A DNA stretch of 64,000 bases, from NCBI RefSeq assembly GCF_002797415.1, contig NZ_KZ454944.1, positions 3,304,665 through 3,368,664 on the forward strand, read 5' to 3'. This DNA comes from Bacillus alkalisoli (lineage in GTDB: Bacteria; Bacillota; Bacilli; Bacillales; Bacillaceae_I). The notes under the pieces are model-generated. The model was not told the DNA's origin, searched no databases, and was given only the letters and a program-made list of their open reading frames with translations. Below are positions 25,578 to 34,930 of this stretch, in pieces (positions within the stretch are counted from its first letter, which is position 1; each line of letters starts with the position of its first letter). A program made the translations under genes and the position numbers.

Positions 25578-25892
25578 TTAAACGTTTCCTTCTTCTTTTG
25601 CCAAACGTACTAATACATGTGCGATAGCATGTTTTTCGTCATCTTTTGCTACATTCCACATTTTGTTTAAGACGTATTCTTCACGGTTTTGTGGTTCTTC
25701 ATGTTTGTTCAAATGCTCGGCAACCTTTTCTGCCGCTTTTGCTAATTGCTCTTCATTTAAACCTAGTTTTTCTCCGCGGTTAATTTGCTTTTTTAAATAA
25801 TCCATGAACCCTTGGAAATTATCTAAGATCTCCTGTTTTTGTTCACTAGAAATGTCTTTTAGCTTTTCTTCCGTTTTTTGATTCGTATTCAT
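25578..25892 (-). CDS. DUF3243 family protein (YmfJ-like)
   Basis: A 104-residue, mostly helical acidic protein. The NFQGFMDYLKKQINRGEKLGL and NREEYVLNKMWNVAKDDEKHAIAHVLVRL blocks match DUF3243, typified by B. subtilis YmfJ. ATG 25892 has GAGAGGAG upstream and is better than the ORF start at 25979. Function unknown. Confidence 0.85.
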   Translation of the reverse strand: MNTNQKTEEKLKDISSEQKQEILDNFQGFMDYLKKQINRGEKLGLNEEQLAKAAEKVAEHLNKHEEPQNREEYVLNKMWNVAKDDEKHAIAHVLVRLAKEEGNV

Positions 25893-25990
25893 ACTTATCG
25901 ACTCCTCTCTATTTTTGTCACATATGAAACAGAAAAGATTTGCGACACTATCTCCATTCCCTGACTTACAAAGAAACAAACTTTCATTAC

Positions 25991-26028
25991 AAAAAAACCA
26001 GTCGTTAGGATTAGCGACTGGGCTTTTT
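25991..26028 (-). terminator. Terminator at the end of the oligosaccharide operon
   Basis: CCAGTCG / CGACTGG around a 10-nt loop, followed on the minus strand by seven T, 9 bp after the glucosidase stop. Confidence 0.85.
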
Positions 26029-26036
26029 GTAGTATA

Positions 26037-27677
26037 TTAAAGTCTATAAATTCTTGCTTCGTGTGGACGCAAGACAGTTTGATCCATGTCGCTGTTACTT
26101 GTCACACCTACATAGTTTGCTAAAATTAATTCTTTTTTCGTTCCGTCTAAAGACCTAGGCAATGTTAAATTATATTCTTCGTCGCTATGATTCAAAATGA
26201 TTAACCATTTTACTCCATTGTACGCACGAGTATACGTGTATAACTTTTCATCACCTTCGGATAGATCTTCAAAGTCACCATATACCATTACTTCATTTTC
26301 TTTACGGAGTTGAATTAGTTTTTTATAGAAATAGAATACGGAATTCTCATCTTGCAGAGCTTTTTCTACATTTATTTCTTTATAGTTAGGATTCACTTTA
26401 ATCCACGGTGTCCCCGATGTGAATCCAGCATTTTTTTCGCTATTCCATTGAACTGGAGTTCTAGAGTTGTCACGGCTTAATAATAGTAAGCTTTCAAACA
26501 CTTCTTTTGGATTTCTACCTTTTCCTACTTCTTCTTTATATTTATTTTTCATCGCAATGTCGTTGTAATCTTCAATTGAATCAAATCTTACACCCGTCAT
26601 TCCAATTTCTTCTCCTTGGTAAATATAAGGCATACCTGGTAATGTATGAACAAGTGTAGCAAGTAGTTTTGCAGACTCCACTCGATACTTTCCGTCATTA
26701 CCGTAACGTGTTACTTGACGAGTATGATCATGGTTGTTTAGAAATTGAGAGTTCCAGCCTTTTCCTTTTAATCCTTCGTACCAGCGTTTTTGAATTTTTT
26801 TAAAACAAAGCATATCCCATGTTGCCATGTTATCTGCTACTTCAAAATGGAATAGCGTGTTTAATTCTTTACGGTCTTCCCCTGTATATAACACGCCATC
26901 CTCTGGAGTAACGAAAGGAATCTCTCCTACTGTCATCACATCATAGTGACGTAGTACTTTATCATGCATCTCTTGTAAATACTCGTGGATACCTGGATTA
27001 TTTCCTAAGTAAGAAATATCATATGGATTTTCCGCATCAGGAAAACCTTCTAATTTTGCAAGCAAGTTAATAACATCCATTCGGAAGCCGTTAATCCCTT
27101 TATCTAGCCAAAAACGCATCATTTCATAAATGGCATTTCGAACTTTTTCGTTTTCCCAGTTTAAATCTGGCTGCTCCACCGCAAATGAATGCATGTAATA
27201 TTGTTCTGTATTTTCATCGTACTCCCACACAGATGGTGCAAAATAAGATCTCCAGTTATTTGGAGCTTCACCTGTTTGAGGATGTGGGTCTTTCCATATA
27301 TACCAATCGCGTTTTTGGTTATCTTTGGAAGAAGCAGACTCCATAAACCATGGGTGTTGATTAGAAGTATGATTTACTACTAAGTCCATAATAATTTTCA
27401 TGTCTCGTTTATGAACTTCTGCAATCAAACGCTCCAATGTTTTCATGTCTCCTGCTTTTTCCATGACACCGTAATAGTCGCTAATGTCATAGCCATTATC
27501 CACATCAGGAGATTCATAGCATGGATTTAACCAGATTACATCTACACCTAGTTGTTTTATGTAATCTAACTTTTCGATAACACCTTGTAAATCACCGTAA
27601 CCATCACCATTTGTGTCATTAAAACTGCGCCAGTATACTTGATAAACAACCGCTTCTTTCCACCATTTTTTATTCAT
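26037..27677 (-). CDS. malL: GH13 oligo-1,6-glucosidase (paralogue 2)
   Basis: A 546-residue alpha-glucosidase of GH13. The catalytic triad is Asp201 (GFRMDVIN), Glu252 (VGEIP) and Asp317 (NNHDHTR). The Val after the nucleophile (DVIN) is the signature of alpha-1,6 specificity, as in oligo-1,6-glucosidase and sucrase-isomaltase-type enzymes. There is no signal peptide, so it acts on imported oligosaccharides. It is separated from the first glucosidase by a 490-bp gap with a repeat element and may have its own promoter. The trehalose-6-phosphate hydrolase alternative is less likely, with no PTS genes here. Confidence 0.92.
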   Translation of the reverse strand: MNKKWWKEAVVYQVYWRSFNDTNGDGYGDLQGVIEKLDYIKQLGVDVIWLNPCYESPDVDNGYDISDYYGVMEKAGDMKTLERLIAEVHKRDMKIIMDLVVNHTSNQHPWFMESASSKDNQKRDWYIWKDPHPQTGEAPNNWRSYFAPSVWEYDENTEQYYMHSFAVEQPDLNWENEKVRNAIYEMMRFWLDKGINGFRMDVINLLAKLEGFPDAENPYDISYLGNNPGIHEYLQEMHDKVLRHYDVMTVGEIPFVTPEDGVLYTGEDRKELNTLFHFEVADNMATWDMLCFKKIQKRWYEGLKGKGWNSQFLNNHDHTRQVTRYGNDGKYRVESAKLLATLVHTLPGMPYIYQGEEIGMTGVRFDSIEDYNDIAMKNKYKEEVGKGRNPKEVFESLLLLSRDNSRTPVQWNSEKNAGFTSGTPWIKVNPNYKEINVEKALQDENSVFYFYKKLIQLRKENEVMVYGDFEDLSEGDEKLYTYTRAYNGVKWLIILNHSDEEYNLTLPRSLDGTKKELILANYVGVTSNSDMDQTVLRPHEARIYRL

Positions 27678-27767
27678 TATCTTCGCTCCTTTACATTAGA
27701 TATGGTAAAAAGGCAGGGCACATAACACATAAGCCCTACCCGAAAAGTATTGTATTGAGTACTAATC

Positions 27768-27922
27768 GTTGTTGTTCGCGGAAGGTGTTCGCTTTCCGCG
27801 GGTGGTAAAAGGAAGGTTATTTTCACTGTCATGAAAAAACCTACTCCTCGGCTCATGCGCCTGTGGGGTCTCCCTTGACGCACTTTTCCCGCAGGAGTCT
27901 CTCACCATCCGCAAACAACAAC
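27768..27922. repeat. Bacillaceae-type inverted-repeat element A
   Basis: A GC-rich element of ~155 bp. Its ends GTTGTTGTTCGCGGA and TCCGCAAACAACAAC pair. On the minus strand the core reads GACTCCTGCGGGAAA ... GAGACCCCACAGGCGC ... CCCGCGGAAAGCGAA, which is the same core as element B at 45479-45608. Open frames crossing it are artefacts. Confidence 0.85.
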
Positions 27923-28029
27923 TTAATTAATATTGATAAGTTAAAATGAAATCTTTAACTCTTCATCTTTCATGGTGCGATTCTATTTTTATATGGGTGA
28001 ATCAATTTCATAATTACTGTTCGTATAGT

Positions 28030-28118
28030 GAAAAACGAATGTTCAGTGTATTATTATTAAATAACGTTCGATATAAAACGTTAATTATATGAAAGAATAG
28101 GTTTAATATTCGTTTTTC
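28030..28118. repeat. Inverted repeat upstream of the second glucosidase
   Basis: GAAAAACGAAT (28030-28040) and ATTCGTTTTTC (28108-28118) are perfect inverted copies 67 bp apart. They could be paired regulator sites or a large RNA stem between the two glucosidase genes. Confidence 0.4.
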
Positions 28119-28166
28119 GTTTAGTAATTGTACATTATGAAACTCACTCGGGTATCTACTCTAGAT

Positions 28167-29849
28167 TTATTTTAATTTATACACTCTTGCTTCGTATGGA
28201 AGAAGTTCGATATGTTCGATTACTTCTTTTTCTTCCACTTCATAGTTACTTATTAAAAGGCTATCAACTGTTAATGTTTTTAATTGCTCCGGTAAATCAA
28301 ATGTTGTTGTCTCACCGTAAAAATTACATACAACCAACAGTTTCTCTTCCCCTAAAGTTCTAGTAAAAGCATAAATTTGAGGGTGATCTTCGACGATAAT
28401 ATCATAATCTCCATATACGATTATCTCATGTTGCTTGCGTAATGCAATTAACTGACGATAGTAATGGAAAATAGAGTTAGGGTCTTTCACTACTTGCTCG
28501 GCATTTATTTCTTTATAGTTAGGATTTACATTAATCCATGGAGTACCTGTTGTAAAGCCTGCATTTTCGCTTTCGTTCCACTGAACAGGAGTTCGTGCAT
28601 TGTCACGCCCTTTTACATAAATGCTTTCCATGATTTTTTCTACTGGAACACCAGCTTCCACTTTTTCTTTATACATATTTAATAGTTCAATATCTCGGTA
28701 GTCTTCGATTGAATCGAATTTAACGTTTGTCATCCCAATTTCTTCACCTTGGTAGATGTATGGCGTTCCTTTCATCATGTGTAGAAGTGTTGCTAACATT
28801 TTAGCAGATTCCATACGATAATTCTTGTCATCCCCAAAGCGAGAGACGATTCGTGGTTGGTCGTGGTTATTCCAATATAAGCTATTCCAACCTGTTTTCT
28901 CTAATCCTTTTTGCCATCTAGATAAGCTCCACTTTAAGTCTTTTAAATCTAGTGGTTTTAAGTCCCATTTTCCGTTAGGTCCAGAATCTAAATCTACATG
29001 CTCAAATTGGAATACCATGTTCACTTCATTACGATTTTCATCTGTATAAAGCTGTGCTTGTTCTGGGTTTACGCCTGGCATTTCTCCAACTGTCATAACA
29101 TCATACCCGCTTATCGCCTCGCGGTGCATTTCTTGAAGGTAATCATGAATTTTAGGTCCATTCATGAAATATTTAGAACCAGATCCGTATTTTTTTCCTT
29201 CTTTTAACTCACCGTCTGGTAAACCGTCTACTTTGGAAATAAAGTTGATAACATCCATACGGAAACCATCGATACCTTTATCTAACCACCATTTCATCAT
29301 ATCGTACACTTCACGGCGTAAGCGTGGATTTTCCCAGTTTAAGTCAGGTTGTTTTTTCGCGAAAAGGTGAAGGTAATATTCATCTGTTGCTTCATCATAA
29401 TCCCAAGCAGATCCGCTAAACGTTGCTTCCCAGTTATTTGGCTCTTTTCCATCTTTTCCTTCTCGCCAAATATAATAATCACGATAAGGGTTATCTTTTG
29501 ATTTCTTTGACTCTATGAACCATTCGTGCTCATCTGAACTATGATTAACTACTAAGTCCATAATTAATTTCATGCCGCGCTTATGAATTTCTGCAAGCAT
29601 TTCTTCCCAATCTGCCATTGTTCCGAAATCGTCCATAATATCTTTATAGTCGCTAATGTCATAGCCGTTATCATCATTCGGAGATTTATAAACCGGTGAT
29701 AACCAAATAACATCTATTCCTAATTCTTTTAGGTAGTCTAATTTTGAGATAATTCCTTGGATATCGCCAATTCCGTCTCCGTTGCTATCCATGAAGCTTC
29801 TTGGATAAATTTGATATACGACACTTTCTTTCCACCATGTTTTTTGCAT
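28167..29849 (-). CDS. malL: GH13 oligo-1,6-glucosidase (paralogue 1)
   Basis: A 560-residue GH13 alpha-glucosidase whose triad is Asp199 (GFRMDVIN), Glu256 (VGEMP) and Asp330 (NNHDQPR). Val after the nucleophile again predicts alpha-1,6 cleavage, for example of isomaltose and panose. It is cytoplasmic, with no signal peptide. It follows the permease malG by ~820 bp that contain a 36-copy 21-bp tandem array. It is more like B. subtilis MalL than its neighbour at 26037, and the two are diverged paralogues. Confidence 0.93.
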   Translation of the reverse strand: MQKTWWKESVVYQIYPRSFMDSNGDGIGDIQGIISKLDYLKELGIDVIWLSPVYKSPNDDNGYDISDYKDIMDDFGTMADWEEMLAEIHKRGMKLIMDLVVNHSSDEHEWFIESKKSKDNPYRDYYIWREGKDGKEPNNWEATFSGSAWDYDEATDEYYLHLFAKKQPDLNWENPRLRREVYDMMKWWLDKGIDGFRMDVINFISKVDGLPDGELKEGKKYGSGSKYFMNGPKIHDYLQEMHREAISGYDVMTVGEMPGVNPEQAQLYTDENRNEVNMVFQFEHVDLDSGPNGKWDLKPLDLKDLKWSLSRWQKGLEKTGWNSLYWNNHDQPRIVSRFGDDKNYRMESAKMLATLLHMMKGTPYIYQGEEIGMTNVKFDSIEDYRDIELLNMYKEKVEAGVPVEKIMESIYVKGRDNARTPVQWNESENAGFTTGTPWINVNPNYKEINAEQVVKDPNSIFHYYRQLIALRKQHEIIVYGDYDIIVEDHPQIYAFTRTLGEEKLLVVCNFYGETTTFDLPEQLKTLTVDSLLISNYEVEEKEVIEHIELLPYEARVYKLK

Positions 29850-29890
29850 TGTTCGCCGTCCCTTCGATTATTTTATATAATTTGTATCTT

Positions 29891-30646
29891 GTTTTGGTCA
29901 CTATGGGTCTTGCTTCGGTCACTTTGTACCGAGTTTCGGTCACTTTCCACCTTGCTTCGGTCACTTTGTGCCTTGTTTCGGTCACTTCGCACCTTGCTTC
30001 GGTCACTTTGCACCTTGCTTCGGTCACTTCGCACCTTGCTTCGGTCACTTCGCACCTAGTTTCGGTCACTTCGCACCTTGCTTCGGTCACTTCGCACCTA
30101 GTTTCGGTCACTTCGCACCTTGCTTCGGTCACTTCGCACCTAGTTTCGGTCACTTCGCACCTTGCTTCGGTCACTTCGCACCTAGTTTCGGTCACTTCGC
30201 ACCTTGCTTCGGTCACTTCGCACCTAGTTTCGGTCACTTCGCACCTTGCTTCGGTCACTTCGCACCTAGTTTCGGTCACTTCGCACCTTGCTTCGGTCAC
30301 TTCGCACCTAGTTTCGGTCACTTCGCACCTTGCTTCGGTCACTTTGTGCCTTGTTTCGGTCACTTCGCACCTTGCTTCGGTCACTTCGCACCTTGCTTCG
30401 GTCACTTCGAAGCTTGCTTCGGTCACTTCGAAGCTTGTTTCGGTCACTTCGCAGCTTGTTTCAGTCACTTCGCACCTTGCTTCGGTCACTTCGCACCTTG
30501 CTTCGGTCACTTCACACCTTGTTTCGGTCACTTTGTACCTGGTTTCGGTCACTTCGCACCTTGCTTCGGTCACTTCGCATCTAGTTTCGATCACTTCGCA
30601 CCTTGCTTCGGTCACTTCGCACCTGGCTTTGGTCACATCGCTTATT
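29891..30646. repeat. 36-copy 21-bp tandem array
   Basis: Units begin every 21 bp from 29891 to 30626 without any indel; consensus GCTTCGGTCACTTCGCACCT plus T. From about 30017 to 30330, units ending CTTGC and CTAGT alternate, giving a 42-bp higher-order repeat. Because 21 is divisible by three, several frames stay open on both strands (SVTSHLA and VTEARCE heptads), but no ribosome binding site or normal start exists, so it is treated as non-coding. Confidence 0.95.
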
Positions 30647-30666
30647 TAACAAATGCACCAAATTTG

Positions 30667-31488
30667 TTACTTAATAGCTCCTTTTGTAACTCCGCTAATA
30701 ATCCATTTTTGTAGGAAGATATATACGAGTAACATTGGTAACAACGCTAGTAAGTAAGAGGCAAATGCTAAGTTGTAGTTAGTGCTAAATTGTGATTGGA
30801 AAACGAACTGTACTAAAGGTAACGTCATATCACTTCGGTCACTTAGAATAACTAGTGGTAACATAAAGTCATTCCACGCCCAAAGTGCTGTTAAAATACC
30901 TACTGTTGCATTCATCGGTGTTAATAGTGGGAAAATAACTCTCCAGAATACTCCCCATCTAGAACATCCATCCATAATTGCTGCTTCTTCTAATTCAATT
31001 GGAATCGACTTAATATATCCAACATATAAGAAAATATTAAATGCTAGTCCATACACAATGTATAAAATGATTAGCCCTGTTGGATTCATCATAGAAATGG
31101 CACTCATCTGTTTTACAATCGGTAACATAATGATTGGAAACGGTACAAACATTGCACTTACAAAATAATAGAATAATACTTTATAAGATTTCTTGTGCAT
31201 ATTACGAGCAATAGCATAGGCAACCATTGAGTTCGTTAAGATCGTAAATACTACTGTAAAAAATGTAATATAGGCACTATTTTTTAACGCATTAAAGAAA
31301 TTTGTCATTTCGATTGCTCTTGTAAAGTTATCAAAACGTAATTCGCTTGGTAACGCTAGAATGGACTGCGCTGTCTCTTGTGGAGTTTTCAACGCATTGA
31401 CAACTGTTAAATATATTGGAAAAAGAATAACGATGGAACCGATTATTAATAATATCGTAACCGTCCAATTAATTTTTTTGCTTCCCAT
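30667..31488 (-). CDS. malG: ABC sugar permease, MalG type
   Basis: A 273-residue permease with six membrane helices and the EAA loop EEAAIMDGCSRWGVFWRVIFP, which contacts an ATPase. No ATPase gene is present here, so it likely uses a shared MsmX-type ATPase encoded elsewhere, as is usual in Bacillus. GGGAGGTG lies 8 nt upstream of ATG 31488, which overlaps the malF stop (TAATG). It imports maltose- or isomaltose-type oligosaccharides. A 12-nt piece of the downstream repeat (CTTCGGTCACTT) occurs inside the gene at 30833. Confidence 0.93.
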   Translation of the reverse strand: MGSKKINWTVTILLIIGSIVILFPIYLTVVNALKTPQETAQSILALPSELRFDNFTRAIEMTNFFNALKNSAYITFFTVVFTILTNSMVAYAIARNMHKKSYKVLFYYFVSAMFVPFPIIMLPIVKQMSAISMMNPTGLIILYIVYGLAFNIFLYVGYIKSIPIELEEAAIMDGCSRWGVFWRVIFPLLTPMNATVGILTALWAWNDFMLPLVILSDRSDMTLPLVQFVFQSQFSTNYNLAFASYLLALLPMLLVYIFLQKWIISGVTKGAIK

Positions 31489-32354
31489 TACATCTGCACC
31501 TCCCGTTTTTGTAAATAACGGATTTGTATAACAGAAATTGTTACGATGATAATAAAGTACACAACTGCGTTAGCCGATTGGTAGGCAAACTCTCCACCTT
31601 GGAAACCACCGCGGTAGATTAATAAGGAAATAGACTCTGTAGATCTACCTGGGCCACCACCTGTTAAGGCCATAATATGGTCAAATACCATTAAGAAATT
31701 TTTCATTGCTAAAACCATATTGATTGTAAAGAATGGAGCAATAAGTGGGAACGTAATTTTCCAGAAAGACTGCCATTTATTCGCTCCGTCAATGCTTGAT
31801 GCTTCATAAAGCTCTGTTGAAATAGTTGCAAGACCTGCTAGATAAAGTATCGTATTAAAGGCTGCAGCCTGCCATACTGCTACAACAACAATTCCTATCC
31901 AAGCTAAATCGGGATTTCCTAAAATACTTGCCGTTAAAGAGTTGATTCCTAAGTTCTCCGCAATGGAAGGAACAAAGATTGCAAAAATATAGTTAAAGAT
32001 AAATCCAACAATTAAGATACTTAAAATGTTTGGCATGAAATAAACGCCGCGCAACGTTTTCTTAAACTTAATTTGTGAGTTTAATCCTAGCGCAACTGCT
32101 AAACTAATGATATTTACTAGGACAGTAGATAAAATGGCAAACTTAAATGTGAACATATATGCATCTAATGCGCGTGAATCTTGAAATACATTAATATAGT
32201 TTCGGAATCCTACAAAATCCCAAGATCCATACCCTTTCCAGTTTGTGAAACTATAGAAAATACCTTGTAACACTGGAAATGTATGAAAGGCAAAAAATAG
32301 AATAACTGCTGGAAGTACCATTAAAAGATATGGACTAATTTTCTTCTTTTTCAT
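31488..32354 (-). CDS. malF: ABC sugar permease, MalF type
   Basis: A 288-residue permease, partner of MalG: six membrane helices and EAA loop YEASSIDGANKWQSFWKITFP. ATG 32354 (MKKKKISPYL) is chosen over the longer frame starting at 32438 because GGGGAGGAAAGG lies just upstream and the extra 28 residues are not membrane-like. It follows the binding-protein gene after a ~200-bp gap with a hairpin. Confidence 0.93.
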   Translation of the reverse strand: MKKKKISPYLLMVLPAVILFFAFHTFPVLQGIFYSFTNWKGYGSWDFVGFRNYINVFQDSRALDAYMFTFKFAILSTVLVNIISLAVALGLNSQIKFKKTLRGVYFMPNILSILIVGFIFNYIFAIFVPSIAENLGINSLTASILGNPDLAWIGIVVVAVWQAAAFNTILYLAGLATISTELYEASSIDGANKWQSFWKITFPLIAPFFTINMVLAMKNFLMVFDHIMALTGGGPGRSTESISLLIYRGGFQGGEFAYQSANAVVYFIIIVTISVIQIRYLQKREVQM

Positions 32355-32503
32355 TGCTACCTTTCCTCCCCTTAATTTCTTTGTGAAATCGATACCACAA
32401 ATTAACTTCTGAATACAATGTCTCACCTTCGTTAGCATAAGACCATTTCCGATAAAGATTATCGTTAACCTTCATAGGAAATGGACCCATATCAATAAGG
32501 AAG

Positions 32504-32549
32504 GTTTTTTTTCGGAGGGAAAAGTCCGAGAAAAAGAAGTTCTCCCTCC
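32504..32549 (-). terminator. Intra-operon hairpin between malE and malF
   Basis: GGAGGGA and TCCCTCC pair across ~22 nt and are followed on the minus strand by a run of eight A-free T positions (GAAAAAAAA on the transcript side is weak). It may partially terminate and so give more binding protein than permease, a usual pattern in such operons. Confidence 0.45.
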
Positions 32550-32557
32550 TAAAATTA

Positions 32558-33781
32558 TTAGTTTCTACCTTTTACTTTGTTCCACTCGTTATCTAGAGTA
32601 TTTAAAAACTCTTGTACGTCTTTCTTAAGTAAAAACTCTTGTACTAAGTTTTCTACTTGCATTCCTGTTGGAAAATAGTGGTCAGGGAAACTAGTAATTG
32701 TACCATCTTCAAAATGTTTTGCTAAGTCAGCTACTGTAGGGTCTTCTTGAATAACACCTTCCACTGCTGAGAATTGTTTTTCTTGGTCAATATAGAATTG
32801 TGCATTTTCTGGACGAAGTAAGAACTCAATGAATAATTGTGCTTCTTCTTTATTTTTAGCATTCTCTGAAATGGCTAATACTGTATCAACACCAGATACT
32901 AGACGATTTTTTGACACATCGTTTGTTGCCGGTAAAGCAAAAGCACCAATGTTTGCTTCAGGGTTTGCATCTAAAATAGATCCCACTGCCCAGTTACCTT
33001 GGATGTACATAACAACGTCGCCATTTGCAAAAGCCGTATTACCTTGATCATAACCAGCACCAAATACATCATTGTTAGCGAAGTTTAGTAATGTTAACAT
33101 GTTTTCTGCTGCTTCTTTATAACGCTCGTTGAATGTAACAGCACCTTCGTTTCTTTTCTCAATAAAATCATCACCTTGTAGGTTCGCGGCTAGCGCGTTA
33201 AATGGTACCATCGCTGTCCAAGCATCACCGTATGTGTGATAGAAAGGAACTTCACCAGCTGCTTCAATTGCTTCTGCTACTCCCACAAATTCATCCCAAG
33301 TAGTTGGAATTTCAAGACCCATTTCTTCAAACTTATCTTTGTTGTAAAGTACTGTGTTCGCATTTGCAGCAAACGGAATACCGTTAGGAGTGTCTTTTCC
33401 TGCTAATTGATTTAACATTTCTACATATGCAGGTTGAACTTGTTCAATCTTTGTATCACCTGCGAAGTCATGAAGTACTCCAGCTGCTGCAAGTTCACCA
33501 TACGTTGCATTTCCGTTAATTGCCATGATTTGTGGAATGTCATTTTGAGTTAAACGTGAGCGTAATACTGTTTCAGATTCTGGTACGTGGTTTTGCTCGA
33601 TATTGATTTCTGGATATTCTTCTTCAAACTTTGCAATCAATTCGTTGTAAGTGTTCACTGCTTCTGATTTATTTTGAAAGAATTCCACTTTCACTCTTCC
33701 ATCATCAGATCCTCCACCACAAGCTGTTAATGCTAACGCTGCTACTGAACTTGCAATAAGTGCTTTAAACTTGTTTTTCAT
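32558..33781 (-). CDS. malE: Sugar-binding lipoprotein of the ABC importer, MalE type
   Basis: A 407-residue extracellular solute-binding protein (family 1). It has a signal peptide and lipobox LALTAC (Cys21), followed by GGGS, then the two-lobe binding fold (VKVEFFQNKSEAVNTYNEL, later VVMYIQGNWAVGSI). ATG 33781 has GGGGG 7 nt upstream; the longer frame from 33814 is excluded because it would run into the operator. It captures oligosaccharides for MalFG. Confidence 0.92.
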   Translation of the reverse strand: MKNKFKALIASSVAALALTACGGGSDDGRVKVEFFQNKSEAVNTYNELIAKFEEEYPEINIEQNHVPESETVLRSRLTQNDIPQIMAINGNATYGELAAAGVLHDFAGDTKIEQVQPAYVEMLNQLAGKDTPNGIPFAANANTVLYNKDKFEEMGLEIPTTWDEFVGVAEAIEAAGEVPFYHTYGDAWTAMVPFNALAANLQGDDFIEKRNEGAVTFNERYKEAAENMLTLLNFANNDVFGAGYDQGNTAFANGDVVMYIQGNWAVGSILDANPEANIGAFALPATNDVSKNRLVSGVDTVLAISENAKNKEEAQLFIEFLLRPENAQFYIDQEKQFSAVEGVIQEDPTVADLAKHFEDGTITSFPDHYFPTGMQVENLVQEFLLKKDVQEFLNTLDNEWNKVKGRN

Positions 33782-33811
33782 TGTTGTTCCCCCTATGGTT
33801 TTGTTTGAGTT

Positions 33812-33835
33812 CATTACGTAAACGTTTACGTAATG
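33812..33835. promoter_or_regulatory. LacI-family operator 1 for malE
   Basis: A 24-bp perfect palindrome CATTACGTAAAC / GTTTACGTAATG, centred 42 bp upstream of the malE start. The core TACGTAAACGTTTACGTA is shared with the two sites below. The MalR-like protein encoded next door is the obvious ligand. Confidence 0.85.
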
Positions 33836-33867
33836 AAGAAAAAAATAATTTGAACTTAATAAATCTT

Positions 33868-33889
33868 CTTACGTAAACGTTTACGTAAG
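33868..33889. promoter_or_regulatory. LacI-family operator 2 for malE
   Basis: A 22-bp perfect palindrome CTTACGTAAAC / GTTTACGTAAG, 55 bp centre-to-centre from operator 1, allowing cooperative or looped binding around the promoter. Confidence 0.85.
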
Positions 33890-33896
33890 TATTGAA

Positions 33897-33925
33897 AATA
33901 ATACACCTTTATGGAGGTGTTATAT
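33897..33925 (-). terminator. Weak terminator after the LacI regulator gene
   Basis: AACACCT / AGGTGTA hairpin followed on the minus strand by TTATTTTC; overlaps the regulator stop. Confidence 0.5.
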
Positions 33926-34921
33926 TTTCTTAACAGTTTCTCTTTCTACAATAGTGTGGCTCATAATGGAGCTCTCGATTTGATGATTTTTTTCAATCAT
34001 TTCAATTATCTTTTCTACAGCTGTACTACCCATTTCCCAAAGTGGTTGCGCAACAGTTGTTAAAGGTGGAATGGACATTTCTGAAATATTCGTGTTGTCA
34101 AAACCTACGATGGAAAAATCATCAGGAACCTTTAAATTATGTGCATATGCTGTAGATAATGCTCCAACTGCCATATCATCACTTGCTGTAAAGATTGCTG
34201 TAAATTCGGTTAAATATGGTACTAGTTGTTCCATACATCTTTTCCCACTACTAAAACCAAAATCACCATGAACAATTAACTTTTCGTTAACTTGTAGGCC
34301 ATGATCTTTTAATGCTTTTTTAAATCCTTCCAGCCTCGGTATACCAACTAGTTCATCTTCTATATCTCCACCAATCATTGCAAGCTTCGTATGTCCATTT
34401 TGAATAAGATAACTTGTTGCTTGGTATGCTGCTTGTACATCATCCACTTTCACATATGGAATCGGATATTTATAAGACTGAGATGAAACTAACACTACTG
34501 GAATTCCTAAACTGTGCATAACTTTGTAATACTCATCTCTCACAACTTGGCTAACGAAAATTAGTCCATCGACTTTCTTTTCCCCTAGTACTCTTAAGTA
34601 GTCTAGCGTGCGCTTACCGTTATGGTCTGTATTACAAACTATCATACTGTAATCATTTTCGTGAGCACTTTCCTCCAAACCCTTTAATAATTTGGAGGTA
34701 AAGGAACTCGTTACATTCGGTAATAAAACACCAATTGTTTTCGTTCGTTTATTTACCAAACCTCTCGCAATTCCATTTGGATGAAAGCCCATTTCTTCAA
34801 TCACTTTCAACACTTTTTCCTTTGTTTTTTCGGAATAGCCTGGTTGGTTATTTAATATTCTCGACACAGTAGCAATGGATACATTTGCTTTCTGCGCGAC
34901 ATCTTTAATCGTTGGTTTCAT
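33920..34921 (-). CDS. malR: LacI-family repressor of the oligosaccharide operon
   Basis: A 333-residue LacI/GalR protein: N-terminal helix-turn-helix PTIKDVAQKANVSIATVSRIL, hinge helix region HPNGIARGL, then a periplasmic-binding-like effector domain (IGVLLPNVTSSFTSKLLKGLEE). It should bind the three palindromes around malE and its own start and release on sugar. MalR/MalR-like activity is inferred from position. The start has AAGGTGATGAAATG upstream. Confidence 0.92.
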   Translation of the reverse strand: MKPTIKDVAQKANVSIATVSRILNNQPGYSEKTKEKVLKVIEEMGFHPNGIARGLVNKRTKTIGVLLPNVTSSFTSKLLKGLEESAHENDYSMIVCNTDHNGKRTLDYLRVLGEKKVDGLIFVSQVVRDEYYKVMHSLGIPVVLVSSQSYKYPIPYVKVDDVQAAYQATSYLIQNGHTKLAMIGGDIEDELVGIPRLEGFKKALKDHGLQVNEKLIVHGDFGFSSGKRCMEQLVPYLTEFTAIFTASDDMAVGALSTAYAHNLKVPDDFSIVGFDNTNISEMSIPPLTTVAQPLWEMGSTAVEKIIEMIEKNHQIESSIMSHTIVERETVKKI

Positions 34922-34930
34922 TTCATCACC

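Noticed and set aside
27677-27883. 68-codon minus-strand frame over element A
   Set aside because: It crosses repeat element A and lacks a ribosome site.
29785-30714. Long open frames of 248-283 codons across the 21-bp array on both strands
   Set aside because: They follow from a period divisible by three; there is no ribosome site, starts are GTG or unusual, and the frames run into the glucosidase gene.
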